Shown: positions 1 to 6,731 of the stretch, one piece after another | Layout of the letters: each line of letters starts with the position of its first letter | Numbering within the stretch: the stretch's first letter is position 1 | Assembly (NCBI GenBank): GCA_003558435.1 | Contig: PWLR01000212.1 | Location: forward strand, 1-37,798 | Source of the DNA: Nitriliruptoraceae bacterium | GTDB lineage: Bacteria; Actinomycetota; Nitriliruptoria; Nitriliruptorales; Nitriliruptoraceae | Reading direction: 5' to 3' | Length of the DNA stretch: 37,798 bases | Made by a program: the position numbers and the translations under genes | Notes under the pieces: model-generated | What the model was told of the DNA's origin: nothing | The model's database searches: none | What the model saw: the letters and a program-made list of their open reading frames with translations, nothing else

Positions 1-387
1 CGCGAGTTCGGTCCCGACGCGCAACTCCCGGAGCTGATCCTGCTCGCGACCGGCTCCGAGGTCCAGCACGCCGTCGGCGCGGCCGAGGTCCTGGGCAGCC
101 AGGGGACCCGTGTCCGTGTGGTCTCGATGCCGTCCTGGGAGCGGTTCGCGGCACAGGGCCGCGACTATTGCGAGTCCGTGCTGCCACCCGAGGTGCGCGC
201 CCGCGTGGCGGTCGAGGCAGGGGTGACACTCGGTTGGGAGCGTTACGTCGGTGACGCCGGCGCGGTGGTCGGTCTCGATCGCTTCGGTGCGTCGGCACCT
301 GCCGAGCAACTGTTCGAAGCCTTCGGGTTCACCGCCCAGAACGTCGCGAGCGTCGCGCGTGAGGTGCTGGATGCTCTGCGCCGTTGA
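1..387 (+). CDS. tkt: Transketolase, C-terminal part (gene runs off the left edge)
   Basis: The reading frame is open from base 1 to a TGA at 385-387, giving about 128 C-terminal residues. The visible part is the third (transketolase C) domain: a strand-loop [10 protein letters not shown] near the start, then [11 protein letters not shown], a VEAG turn, the [10 protein letters not shown] segment and the closing [16 protein letters not shown] region, all standard for transketolase. The enzyme transfers two-carbon units between sugar phosphates in the cytosolic pentose phosphate pathway using thiamine diphosphate; the cofactor-binding domains lie outside the window. A strong hairpin follows directly (396-427). 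Deoxyxylulose-phosphate synthase shares the fold, but the GSEVQ and PSWERF sequences favour transketolase. Confidence 0.93.
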   Translation, partial: REFGPDAQLPELILLATGSEVQHAVGAAEVLGSQGTRVRVVSMPSWERFAAQGRDYCESVLPPEVRARVAVEAGVTLGWERYVGDAGAVVGLDRFGASAPAEQLFEAFGFTAQNVASVAREVLDALRR

Positions 388-395
388 CCGCTGAC

Positions 396-427
396 GACGG
401 AACCCGTGGCCAGCCACGGGTTCCGTC
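396..427. terminator. Bidirectional hairpin between convergent genes
   Basis: A perfect 15-bp inverted repeat (GACGGAACCCGTGGC and its complement) with a 2-base spacer lies 8 bases after the transketolase stop and 39 bases before the stop of the leftward gene at 467. It has no long U-run, as is common in high-GC actinobacteria. Its position between two convergent genes suggests it ends transcription from both sides. Confidence 0.8.
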
Positions 428-466
428 CTCGGGCGGGGTGCCGTTCTCGGGCGGGGTGCCGTCCGG

Positions 467-1033
467 TCAGCGCCGTTTGCGGCCACGGGGCTTGTAGGGG
501 CGCTGTCCGGGGGGCGGCGTGGTTACGGGACCCTTGGGCGCCCGTGACGAGCCGCCGGGCTCGGTACCTGCGCTGCTGGCACGGGGTTGCTCCTTGCCTG
601 CGCCACCGCCGGGCAGGTGGGAGCGGAACCGCTGACCGGCCGACGGCCCGTCGTCTGCATCCGCTGTGTGGCCCCGCTCCCGGTCGCGCCGACTCTGGGC
701 CAGCTCGAGGTTGAGCCGCTCGGCCCGGCGTGCGCGCGAGTACCAGAACCACGACATCAGTCCGAGCGCGGCCGTGGCGATCCCGGAGTTGAGAAGCGCC
801 ACCGCCAGGTCGGCGTCACCGAACAGGCTGGTGAGACCGACCAGCGGACCGAGGAGCCAGGCGACGCGCCAGAACTTGCGCTGACGGCGGGCGACCCCGA
901 CCGCCAGCGGGGCGAGCTTGCGCTGGTCGACGGCCTTCCCCCGATTCACCGAGCGGATGATGGCGCGGCGGTCGCCGACCTCGAGCCCGGCGAACTGGCG
1001 CTGGTGCTCGGGCTTGTCCGGGATCTTCGCCAT
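467..1033 (-). CDS. Small membrane protein with two transmembrane helices, function unknown
   Basis: 188 residues. I chose the ATG at 1033 because GAGGGAG sits about 7 bases upstream on the minus strand; a longer open frame upstream has an Arg/Pro-rich shadow composition. The N-terminal 50 residues are basic and soluble. Two hydrophobic segments follow (roughly 54-71 and 75-97, separated by FGDAD), then an Arg/Glu-rich probable helix and a disordered Gly/Pro/Ser tail ending in a KPRGRKRR basic cluster. The layout suggests an inner-membrane protein with both ends in the cytoplasm and a nucleic-acid- or lipid-contacting tail, but I do not recognise the family. It is divergent from the DUF427 gene and convergent with transketolase. 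Confidence 0.7.
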   Translation of the reverse strand: MAKIPDKPEHQRQFAGLEVGDRRAIIRSVNRGKAVDQRKLAPLAVGVARRQRKFWRVAWLLGPLVGLTSLFGDADLAVALLNSGIATAALGLMSWFWYSRARRAERLNLELAQSRRDRERGHTADADDGPSAGQRFRSHLPGGGAGKEQPRASSAGTEPGGSSRAPKGPVTTPPPGQRPYKPRGRKRR

Positions 1034-1063
1034 GTGCTGCTCCCTCATCCGTTCGTGGCCCCC

Positions 1064-1092
1064 AGGATAGGCGTCGGACCCCGGGGTCACGC
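1064..1092 (-). promoter_or_regulatory. Candidate promoter for the small membrane protein
   Basis: Reading the minus strand, a TATCCT -10 element lies at 1069-1064, about 30 bases before the ATG at 1033. GTGACC lies 15 bases further upstream, a weak -35 at short spacing. The -10 is good and the -35 is poor, so this is a tentative call. Confidence 0.35.
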
Positions 1093-1149
1093 CCGGCCAC
1101 GGGGGTGGTGAGGTCCGAACCCACGCGAGCCGCCTCCGAGGATCCCGCC

Positions 1150-1650
1150 ATGATGCGTCGTCCGCAACCCGACCCACCCCGCCCTGGACAGGAATCGGTC
1201 TGGTCCTACCCACGGCCGCCCGCGCTGGATCCGACCGACGAGCACGTCGTGGTCGAGTTCGCCGGCCGCACCGTCGCCGACACCCGCCGTGCCATCCGGG
1301 TGCTGGAGACCTCCCACCCACCGACCTACTACGTGCCCTTCGAGGACGTGGACCAGGCGCTGCTGGTCACCGACCCCCGACGCACGTTCTGCGAGTTCAA
1401 GGGCCAGGCCGCCTACGCGGACATCGTCGTCGGTGAGCAGCGGTCGCACCTCGCCTGCTGGTGGTACCCGGACCCCGCGCCGGGCTTCGGCGCGTTACGC
1501 GATCACGTCACCTTCTACCCGTCACGCGTCGACAGGTGTCTGGTGGACGGTGAGGAGGTCCGCTCCAGCGAGGGCGACTTCTACGGCGGTTGGATCACCT
1601 CCCGCGTCAGCGGCCCGTTCAAGGGCGCTCCCGGCACCCAGTGGTGGTGA
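1150..1650 (+). CDS. DUF427 (NTP_transf_9) domain protein
   Basis: 166 residues. GAGG eight bases upstream supports the ATG at 1150; a longer frame exists from 1105 without such a site. After a Pro-rich start the protein carries the DUF427 fold: VVVEFAGRTVADTRRAIRVLETSHPPTYYVPFEDV, then TFCEFKGQAAYADIVVG, a CWWYPDPAPGFGALRDHVTFYP segment and a C-terminal FYGGWITSRVSGPFKG motif. Each of these blocks is typical of the family. DUF427 proteins are small cytosolic beta-rich proteins of unsettled function. The gene stands alone here and its neighbours give no clue. Confidence 0.85.
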   Translation: MMRRPQPDPPRPGQESVWSYPRPPALDPTDEHVVVEFAGRTVADTRRAIRVLETSHPPTYYVPFEDVDQALLVTDPRRTFCEFKGQAAYADIVVGEQRSHLACWWYPDPAPGFGALRDHVTFYPSRVDRCLVDGEEVRSSEGDFYGGWITSRVSGPFKGAPGTQWW

Positions 1651-1949
1651 GGCCCACCCGGGGCCCGGTGGCGCGCCCGGGGTGCGAGGTCGCATCTCCG
1701 ACCCCGTGTCGCGTGCGGGCGCCAGCGGTGGTGGTCTGCCGCGACCTCGGGCTCCCGGCGCGACACCGTTGCGTTCGCGACCCCGCGCGGGTGTCGTAGC
1801 GTTGCTGCAGCAGGACCGCAGGTGCCTCACCCGCACCCGCCCCGACCAGCCCGCACCGGCGGGTCCTCGAAGGGCCCGTGGGGGGTCTTCTCCGACCGCC
1901 CCTCCCAACGCATGAGCTCGGTCGTCCACGACCGTCGAGGAGCCACGTC

Positions 1950-2111
1950 GTGATCCCACCCTCCATCCCGTCCCACGAGGTGAGGTTCGGGCGCTGCCAG
2001 CCCCGGAGCCCTGCCGTGCGTCGCTGCGAGGTCGCCACGTCCGCGGTGGAGGTCGTGTCGGGGCCGGGCCACGGACGCTCGCGCGACCGCACGGGGACCA
2101 ACGATGCCTGA
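1950..2111 (+). CDS. Possible 53-residue leader ORF overlapping the DUF418 gene start
   Basis: A GTG at 1950 is preceded by GAGGAG seven bases upstream. The frame stays open for 53 codons and its TGA overlaps the ATG of the DUF418 gene by 8 bases, a layout that would allow translational coupling. The predicted peptide is Arg/Pro-rich and matches nothing I know, and open frames of this size are common at this GC content. The rest of the 1651-2103 gap shows no other convincing gene; a TAGCGT hexamer at 1797-1802 could be a -10 element for this region. Confidence 0.22.
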   Translation: MIPPSIPSHEVRFGRCQPRSPAVRRCEVATSAVEVVSGPGHGRSRDRTGTNDA

Positions 2112-3462
2112 CCGGCCCGAGAACCCACCCTCGGACGCCCCCGATCCGCCACCGCCACCGCCGCCCGACCCGACCACGCACCGTCCGGGAGCCGCGCCCG
2201 ATCCGCCACCGCCCCCGCCCCTGCCCGCGGCACCACCGCTCCCGCGGGGCGCGCGCCTCGTCCCCACCACCAAGAGCGAGCGCGAGCCGATCCTCGATGT
2301 CCTCCGCGGATTCGCGTTGCTGGGGATCCTGTTCGTCAACATCGAGTTCATGCGTGGGGGGGACCTCTACGGCGCCCTGTTCGGACTCGCGGTCGAATCA
2401 CAACCCACGCCCGCCGATCAGGCGACGTCGTTCCTGGTCGGCTGGCTGATCAGTGGCAAGTTCGTATCCGCGTTCTCGATCATGTTCGGTATCGGCGCCG
2501 CCCTGATCGCGCGTCGCGCCCTCGACGCCGGTCGTTCGCCACGCGGACTGCTGGCCCGCCGCTACGCCTGGTTGATGGGCTTCGGGCTCGCCCACATGCT
2601 GCTGCTGTTCCCCGGGGACGTGCTGCTGGTCTACGGGATAACCGGGATGGTGCTGCTCGCGTTCATCACGAAACCACCCGCCACGTTGCTCCGATGGTCG
2701 GTGGGGCTGCTGCTGGCGACGACCCTCGTCTACGTCGTGGTTGCCGCGGCGTCAGGGGCCGCCGTGATGGGTCCGTCTGCGGACGATCCGTTCACGAGCT
2801 TCGCCCTGGGCCAGCAGGAGCGCGCGGTCGAGGTCTACGCCGAGGGCTCCTACGGTCAACTCATCGGTGTCAACGCCTTCCTCGCCCTGCTCATCCAGAG
2901 CGGTCAACTGTCGTTGCTGCCGTGGTTCCTGGCCCTGTTCCTGTTCGGCTTCGTGTTGGGACGCTCCGGGCTCGTCCACGAGCTCCGCGCACGGCAGGAC
3001 CTGCTGCGTCGCGCCGCGGTGGTCGGTCTGGCCGTCGGTCTGCCGGTCAACCTGGTCATGGGTTGGCTGGGCCCGCTCGGCGTCGGGACTCCGGCGACAC
3101 CGCGGTGGGCGGAGGTCGCCGGCGCGGCGGCCCAACTCGGCGGCGCACCGGTGCTCGCCGTGGGCTACCTGGCCACCCTGACGCTGATCTGTCTGCGTTG
3201 GGGACCGATCCGCCCGCTCGCAGCCGTGGGAACGATGGCACTGTCGGCCTACCTGCTGCAGAGCCTGTTGGCGTTGGTGGTGTTCTTCGGTCTGGGCTTC
3301 TACGACCAGCTGGGAGCCACCGAGGCCTTGACGGTCGTCGTCGGCATCTGGGTGGCGGTGATCGTTGTCAGCATGCTCTGGATGCGCCGCTTCCGCTTCG
3401 GCCCGGCGGAGTGGCTCTGGCGCAGCCTGACCTACGCTCGTCCGCAGCCGTTGCGCCGGTGA
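2104..3462 (+). CDS. DUF418 family membrane protein (YeiB-like)
   Basis: 452 residues. The first 55 are a disordered Pro/Asp tail with runs of up to seven prolines. From residue 60 the protein has the DUF418/YeiB layout: REPILDVLRGFALLGILFVNIEFM, a region with SGKFVSAFSIMFGIGAALIARRA, the LARRYAWLMGFGLAHMLLLFPGDVLLVYGITG block, and a C-terminal DUF418 domain with MALSAYLLQSL and WRSLTYARPQPLRR. It has about 8-10 predicted membrane helices, relates to the acyltransferase-3-like membrane fold and resides in the cytoplasmic membrane. Its substrate is unknown. The start has a weak GGGGA site, so it may rely on coupling to the small upstream frame. The Pro-rich cytoplasmic tail is longer than is usual for the family. 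Confidence 0.88.
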   Translation: MPDRPENPPSDAPDPPPPPPPDPTTHRPGAAPDPPPPPPLPAAPPLPRGARLVPTTKSEREPILDVLRGFALLGILFVNIEFMRGGDLYGALFGLAVESQPTPADQATSFLVGWLISGKFVSAFSIMFGIGAALIARRALDAGRSPRGLLARRYAWLMGFGLAHMLLLFPGDVLLVYGITGMVLLAFITKPPATLLRWSVGLLLATTLVYVVVAAASGAAVMGPSADDPFTSFALGQQERAVEVYAEGSYGQLIGVNAFLALLIQSGQLSLLPWFLALFLFGFVLGRSGLVHELRARQDLLRRAAVVGLAVGLPVNLVMGWLGPLGVGTPATPRWAEVAGAAAQLGGAPVLAVGYLATLTLICLRWGPIRPLAAVGTMALSAYLLQSLLALVVFFGLGFYDQLGATEALTVVVGIWVAVIVVSMLWMRRFRFGPAEWLWRSLTYARPQPLRR

Positions 3463-3638
3463 GGCCCTGTCCCCGCGCATCGGACGGGGGTGGCGCGAAC
3501 CCCGGTCGGTCGACGGCCGTAGGCTCGCGTCGGGCACCCCGACGCCGCGATCCCCACCGTTCCGTTCGGTCGGCATCGAGGCTTCCGGCGCCCACGTCCG
3601 TGCTCATGCCCCATGTCGATGTCGATATCGGAGTCACC

Positions 3639-4031
3639 GTGTCCGTGGTCAAGATCAACGTCCTGCAGGTCCCCGAAGGCCGGGGCGAGGTGCTCGAACA
3701 GCGTTTCGCCGCACGAGCCGGCGATGTCGAGACGGTCGACGGGTTCGAATCCTTCGACCTGCTGCGCCCGACCGAAGGCACCGACCGCTACCTGGTGGTC
3801 ACCAAGTGGCGGGACGACGAGGCCTTCCAGGCCTGGATGAACTCCGAGGCGTTCGGTCGCGGGCATGGCCAGCAGCCCCCGTCGTCCGGCGAGGGCGGCG
3901 GTCACCCCGGCGGCGAGGGCGGCGGTCACCCCGGCGGCGAGGGGGGCCCACCGGCCGGTGGACCTGCGGCGGCGGCGTCCGAACTGTGGGGCTTCGAGGT
4001 GGTCACCAGCGCCACGGGCCAGCGGGCCTGA
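3639..4031 (+). CDS. MhuD/IsdG-type haem-degrading mono-oxygenase with a Gly/His repeat insert
   Basis: 130 residues from a GTG with GGAG five bases upstream; an upstream in-frame ATG at 3606 has no ribosome site. The sequence follows the small ABM-fold haem oxygenases closely: VVKINVLQVPEG, RFAARA, a GFESFDLLRPTEG turn, RYLVVTKW, DEAFQAW and NSEAFGRGH. Asn7, Trp66 and His76 occupy the positions of the catalytic Asn, Trp and haem-ligating His of IsdG/IsdI/MhuD. The reaction would be oxidative opening of haem to free iron. The odd feature is at about residues 78-110: a spacer rich in Gly, His and Pro, with the 8-residue unit GEGGGHPG twice and a partial third, placed before the last strand (ELWGFEVV). 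No haem uptake genes lie nearby. General antibiotic-biosynthesis mono-oxygenase is the alternative, but the three haem-site residues argue against it. Confidence 0.85.
   Translation: MSVVKINVLQVPEGRGEVLEQRFAARAGDVETVDGFESFDLLRPTEGTDRYLVVTKWRDDEAFQAWMNSEAFGRGHGQQPPSSGEGGGHPGGEGGGHPGGEGGPPAGGPAAAASELWGFEVVTSATGQRA
3888..3946 (+). repeat. 24-bp in-frame tandem repeat in the haem mono-oxygenase gene
   Basis: Two full copies and a partial third copy of a 24-bp unit encode Gly-Glu-Gly-Gly-Gly-His-Pro-Gly. GAG codons at 3891, 3915 and 3939 mark the 24-base period. The copies are almost identical at DNA level, which suggests recent slippage expansion. Confidence 0.85.
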
Positions 4032-4091
4032 CACGCTCGGAGACCGGTCAGCGGGCCTGACACGCTCGGAGACCGGTCAGCGGGACTGACA
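4020..4091 (+). repeat. 29-bp tandem repeat across the mono-oxygenase stop codon
   Basis: A 29-bp unit beginning CAGCGGGCCTGACACGCTCG occurs twice and a partial third copy starts near 4078. The first copy contains the last codons and the TGA of the haem mono-oxygenase gene, so the gene end itself is part of the repeat. A terminator hairpin follows immediately. Confidence 0.8.
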
Positions 4092-4093
4092 CC

Positions 4094-4123
4094 GTCGGGC
4101 CCGGCCGCGAGGCCGGGCCCGAC
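4094..4123. terminator. GC-rich hairpin terminator
   Basis: A perfect 13-bp stem (GTCGGGCCCGGCC and complement) with a GCGA loop lies between the rightward haem mono-oxygenase gene (ends 4031) and the leftward hydrolase gene (stop at 4151). It is placed to end transcription from both sides and lacks a U-run. Confidence 0.8.
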
Positions 4124-4150
4124 GTGAGCATCGCGTCTGACGGCACCGGT

Positions 4151-5029
4151 TCAGCGGACCACGGTGTCCTCGAGCCAACTCAGCGTGACGTCCAACACGG
4201 CCTTCCAATCCGGTTCGAGCATCAGCTGGTGGCCCATGCCACGGAACAGCCGTGCCCGGGCGCCGTAGGTGCGAGCGGTCCGGACCACGGCATGCGGGGA
4301 CACCAGCCGGTCGAGCTCGCCCCCGAGCACCAGCAGCGGGGCGCGCACATCCGGCACGCGGCGCGGCAACACCAGCTGCTGGGTCGCGAGCCAGGCCTCG
4401 TCACCCATGCGCTCGATGTGTCGCTGCGCCTCGATCTCTTCCATCGCCGGGCCGTACAACGTCGAGGTCCTGGGCGTGACTTCGCGGCCTGCGAGTGCCT
4501 GCGCCAGCATCTTCGGGTCGTGACGCAGCAGCGAGGGCACGACGCCGAGTCCATGCCGAGGGGGTACCGAGGCGAGAAGTACCCCGGCGGGCGCGGACCG
4601 GTAGCGCTCGAGCACGCCCTGAACGACCGCGCCGCCCATCGAGTGGCCGATCAACACCGGTGGTGAGGGAAGCTGGGTGATCGACTGCAGCACATCGTGC
4701 TGGTAGTGGCGTAAGCCGGCGAGTTCGAACCGGTCGGGGCGGCTGCTGCCGCCATGACCTCGCAGGCTCACCGCATAGGTCCGCCAGCCCTGCGCGGCGG
4801 CGGCGGCCATCCAGTGCTGCTGCCAGCACCAGGCTCCGTGCCAGGCACCGTGCACGAACAGCAACGGGGGCTTGGCGAGGTCCGGGTCGTCGGGCAGCAC
4901 CTCGATCAGTTCGCGGTCGACCGGTTGGGCCGGGAAGGTCCAATCGAGGCGGCGCAGCACCTGCTCGCGTCGGCTGGAGGCAGCGGCGGTCTTCGGCAAG
5001 GAGGTCTCCTGCAAGGTCGGCGTGGTCAT
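4151..5029 (-). CDS. Alpha/beta hydrolase coupled to a flavin mono-oxygenase
   Basis: 292 residues. The first 45 are a non-conserved lead. The fold follows with the oxyanion-hole motif HGAWHGAW at 60-67, nucleophile elbow GHSMGG with Ser130, acid Asp240 in LVLGGELD, and base His267 in RGMGHQLMLE, so the Ser-Asp-His triad is complete. It has no signal peptide, so it should be cytosolic. The family hydrolyses esters, lactones, amides or epoxides and the substrate is not evident. The ATG overlaps the stop of the upstream flavin mono-oxygenase gene by 4 bases (ATGA), so the two are translated together and probably act in sequence. GGAGG lies 10-15 bases before the start, inside the upstream gene's end region. 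Confidence 0.88.
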   Translation of the reverse strand: MTTPTLQETSLPKTAAASSRREQVLRRLDWTFPAQPVDRELIEVLPDDPDLAKPPLLFVHGAWHGAWCWQQHWMAAAAAQGWRTYAVSLRGHGGSSRPDRFELAGLRHYQHDVLQSITQLPSPPVLIGHSMGGAVVQGVLERYRSAPAGVLLASVPPRHGLGVVPSLLRHDPKMLAQALAGREVTPRTSTLYGPAMEEIEAQRHIERMGDEAWLATQQLVLPRRVPDVRAPLLVLGGELDRLVSPHAVVRTARTYGARARLFRGMGHQLMLEPDWKAVLDVTLSWLEDTVVR

Positions 5030-6390
5030 ACGGCGACGGCGCGACGGGCACGCCCCTCGATCGAGCGGATCTCCCGCTGCAGTACGCGTATGTAGTCGGC
5101 GTGCTCCACCTCGACGTAGTGGCGGGTCGAGTCGATGAGTGCCACGCCTCCCTGCGCACGTTCGTGGATCTTGTCACGGGCCTCATCGAGGTAGCGGCGC
5201 GCCGCCCCGGGATCGTCACGCTGGAGTTCCAGGAACGCGGCGACCATCACCGCCTGCCAGTTGACGAGGCAGAACTGTCCCGAGTCGGGCTGGATCAGCC
5301 CGACGACGAACAGGTCGTCGCGGTCCGGGGAGAAGACGTTGCGGTACAGCTCCGGTCGGCCGGGTTGGCCCGGGAGTGCGTCGTCGGGCAGGAAGGGGAA
5401 GCGGATCAGGTAGCCGGTGGCGAACACGACCAGGTCGGCCTCGACCCGGGTGCCGTCGGTGAACACGACCGCATCGGACTCGAAGTGGTCGATGTCGGCG
5501 ACGGGTTGGATCGCGCCGTGACCGACGTAGTACAGCAGTTGCTGGTTGACGATCGGGTGCGTCTCGAGGAACCGGTGATCGGGGGTCGGCAACCCGAAGC
5601 GTTCGTACTTGCCGACGACCAGCTTGGCGGTGGTGGCGAAGATCGCCTGGGTCGCCCGGAGGGGTAGCCGCAACGAGAAGATCAGATCGCTGACCTGGTC
5701 GGAGGGGCGCCCCATCGCGTACTTGGGGGAGTACCAGTAGGCCCTTCGGGTGGAGTGATGGGCGGAGACGGCGCGTTGTGCGGCCTCGACGACGATGTCA
5801 CAGCCGGTGTTGCCTGCGCCCACGACCACGACGCGTTTGCCGGCCAACTGATCGCCGGACTTGTAACCCGCCGAGTGCAGGATCTCGCCGGTGAAGGTGT
5901 CCTGACCCGGGTACTGCGGCACCTTCGGCGACCAGTTGTGACCGTTGGCGACCACCAACGAGGCGTAGTGACGCACCTCGGTGCCATCCGGTCCGGTGAG
6001 CTCCACCTCCCATCCGGAGCGACCGGGTCCGACCACGGTGTCGAGTGGTCGGCACGCATCGACCTGGGTCCGGAACTCGATGACGTCGTAGAGACCGAAA
6101 TGGCGGGCATAACGCTGCAGGTAGGCCAGCACCTGCTCGTGGTGGAGGTAGTCCGGGTCGGCGTCCGCCATCGGGAAGTCGGGGAACTGGGTGAAGGGCT
6201 TCGAGGAGATCATGTGGGTCGAGGCGTAGACCCGACTGTTCTCCGCGGCGAAGTTCCAGTTGCCCCCGACCTCGGGTTCGCGCTCCACCACGTCCACGAC
6301 GAAGCCGCGTTCGCGCAGGCTCTTGGCGGCGGCGAGACCCGAGCTGCCTGCGCCGATCACCAGATGACGGTCGGTCCGGTCGGTGGTCAT
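5026..6390 (-). CDS. Flavin-containing mono-oxygenase (class B, FMO type)
   Basis: 454 residues. The ATG at 6390 is preceded by GAGG at 8 bases; the open frame extends 106 codons further upstream, but that part is low-complexity and overlaps the repeat region. Motifs: FAD Rossmann GAGSSG at 13-18, GGNWNF at 42-47, the FMO signature FxGxxxHxxxY at 166-176, NADPH Rossmann GAGNTG at 191-196, and the C-terminal ATGY at 324-327. The Tyr ending of the signature, rather than Trp, points to an FMO that oxygenates N or S atoms rather than a classical Baeyer-Villiger enzyme, although some FMOs do both. The protein is soluble, with FAD and NADPH as cofactors. It is the first gene of a two-gene operon with the hydrolase at 4151-5029. 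Confidence 0.88.
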   Translation of the reverse strand: MTTDRTDRHLVIGAGSSGLAAAKSLRERGFVVDVVEREPEVGGNWNFAAENSRVYASTHMISSKPFTQFPDFPMADADPDYLHHEQVLAYLQRYARHFGLYDVIEFRTQVDACRPLDTVVGPGRSGWEVELTGPDGTEVRHYASLVVANGHNWSPKVPQYPGQDTFTGEILHSAGYKSGDQLAGKRVVVVGAGNTGCDIVVEAAQRAVSAHHSTRRAYWYSPKYAMGRPSDQVSDLIFSLRLPLRATQAIFATTAKLVVGKYERFGLPTPDHRFLETHPIVNQQLLYYVGHGAIQPVADIDHFESDAVVFTDGTRVEADLVVFATGYLIRFPFLPDDALPGQPGRPELYRNVFSPDRDDLFVVGLIQPDSGQFCLVNWQAVMVAAFLELQRDDPGAARRYLDEARDKIHERAQGGVALIDSTRHYVEVEHADYIRVLQREIRSIEGRARRAVAV

Positions 6391-6469
6391 GGGTGCTGCC
6401 TCGTTCCCTCGATCGTTCCGGGCACGAGCCCTCGGGCCCGGGACGCCGAGCCGTGGCGGATAGGCGTCG

Positions 6470-6498
6470 ACGGAACGATACGGGACGGGACGTTCCGT
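6470..6498. promoter_or_regulatory. Candidate operator upstream of the mono-oxygenase operon
   Basis: An 8-bp inverted repeat ACGGAACG ... CGTTCCGT with a 13-base spacer lies 80 bases upstream of the flavin mono-oxygenase start and 230 bases upstream of prfB. It could be a regulator site or a hairpin. No regulator gene is adjacent. Confidence 0.3.
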
Positions 6499-6584
6499 GT
6501 CCGCACCGCCAGGTTCGGCACCACCCATCGGGCCTCGAGGCAACCGACGGCCCGTCACCGGCGCGCTGCACGATCCGCGCTGGG

Positions 6585-6590
6585 TAGCAT
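6585..6590 (+). promoter_or_regulatory. Candidate -10 element upstream of prfB
   Basis: TAGCAT preceded by GGG lies 142 bases before the prfB start. It resembles the TAGCCT/TAACCT elements seen before other genes in this window. No good -35 is visible, and the 24-bp repeat array lies between it and the gene. Confidence 0.25.
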
Positions 6591-6607
6591 CGCGGGTCGA
6601 CCCGGTC

Positions 6608-6692
6608 CCATCCCCACCTTCCCGTTCGGTTCCATCCCCACCTTGCGGTTCCGTCCCATCCCCACCTTCCGGTTCCGTCCCATCCCCACCTT
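6608..6692 (+). repeat. Four-copy 24-bp tandem repeat in the prfB leader
   Basis: The core CCATCCCCACCTT starts at 6608, 6632, 6656 and 6680, exactly 24 bases apart, with the intervening 11 bases partly conserved (GGTTCCGT). The array occupies most of the interval just before the prfB ribosome site and would be in the prfB 5' leader if transcription starts near 6597. Confidence 0.9.
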
Positions 6693-6731
6693 CCCGACCC
6701 GCGCCCACCGAGGCCGGAGGAGCGTCCCGTC

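Noticed and set aside
2752-3576. 274-codon minus-strand frame rich in Gln, His and Asp
   Set aside because: Shadow of the DUF418 gene; Gln/His/Asp richness is what leucine/valine-rich membrane genes give on the complement.
5026-6708. Long version of the flavin mono-oxygenase starting at 6708
   Set aside because: The extra 106 residues are Gly/Glu/Asp repeats that come from reading the 24-bp DNA array; the ATG at 6390 has a proper ribosome site and matches the family N-terminus.
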